Source: Fidelibacterota bacterium (GTDB lineage Bacteria; Fidelibacterota; UBA2242). Taken from it: a stretch of 38,542 bases of DNA. The stretch covers positions 1-38,542 of the forward strand of contig JADHYC010000019.1 in the NCBI GenBank assembly GCA_016782645.1, in the 5' to 3' direction. Below the pieces are notes generated by a model. It saw nothing but the letters and a program-made list of their open reading frames with translations. It was not told where the DNA came from and did no database searches. Numbering within the stretch: the first letter of the stretch is position 1; each line of letters starts with the position of its first letter. The position numbers and the translations under genes are program-made. Positions 38,515 to 38,542 of the stretch are shown here, piece after piece.

Positions 38515-38542
38515 CCGCGGGCATACTATCTTGGCTATATTT

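Noticed and set aside
1-38542. CRISPR array or cas operon
   Set aside because: No regularly spaced repeats were seen. The Cas4-like domain belongs to a DUF2779 fusion without other cas genes.

Overview
The window looks like a chromosomal segment of a moderately AT-rich, Gram-negative-type bacterium. Several proteins have lipobox signal peptides, and the 285-residue RpoD-like sigma factor is short, as in the Fibrobacteres-Chlorobi-Bacteroidetes (FCB) group and its candidate phyla such as Calditrichota/KSB1. That placement is inference; no rRNA is present. There are two intact tRNA genes (Arg-UCU, Pro-UGG), one tRNA-Phe 3' fragment, one decayed tRNA-Pro copy and no CRISPR array.

Region 1 (1-5746) is a tightly overlapping + strand operon with mobile-element character. 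It holds four genes sharing one zinc-ribbon module (one fused to a SAM-binding domain with no visible catalytic motif), a DnaN-like sliding clamp, an FmdB-type zinc ribbon and a 45-residue last gene, and it ends in a strong hairpin terminator. A Gam-like nuclease-inhibitor gene at 14102 has the same flavour and shares a 21-bp leader word with this operon.

Region 2 (5757-11270) is AT-rich cargo. A divergent XRE repressor with an operator-like inverted repeat controls a DUF697 GTPase, a DUF1232 membrane protein, a lipoprotein and a CsgG-like lipoprotein. An IS110-group element with a candidate bridge RNA splits the set. An IS21 element with exact ends and a 5-bp target duplication (11477-13765) follows.

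Region 3 (14742-26814) lies between two ~197-bp imperfect direct repeats. It is defence-island-like: a WYL regulator, a PD-(D/E)XK nuclease gene broken by two homopolymer frameshifts, an AAA ATPase, a 79-residue protein, a second PD-(D/E)XK-like protein and a Cas4-like/DEDD exonuclease fusion (DUF2779). These are followed by the 3' half of a tRNA-Phe gene (an attachment-site scar) and an M16 metalloprotease lipoprotein.

Region 4 (27106-36667) is core-like: tRNAs, sigma factor, phosphohexomutase, then a bacterial microcompartment operon. The operon encodes a SorC/DeoR-type regulator, an RpiB-DeoC fusion, two BMC-T, one BMC-H and three BMC-P shell proteins and a CoA-acylating-type aldehyde dehydrogenase. 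It fits the sugar-phosphate-utilising (SPU) class: DeoC would split deoxyribose 5-phosphate into glyceraldehyde 3-phosphate and acetaldehyde, and the dehydrogenase would turn the aldehyde into acetyl-CoA inside the shell. No phosphotransacylase or alcohol dehydrogenase is in the window.

Region 5 (36668-38542) is repeat-rich: palindromes, an HNH nuclease gene with a duplicated 3' end, and an integron-type attC site directly ahead of a HEPN-like Rx4H protein, which reads as a stranded gene cassette.
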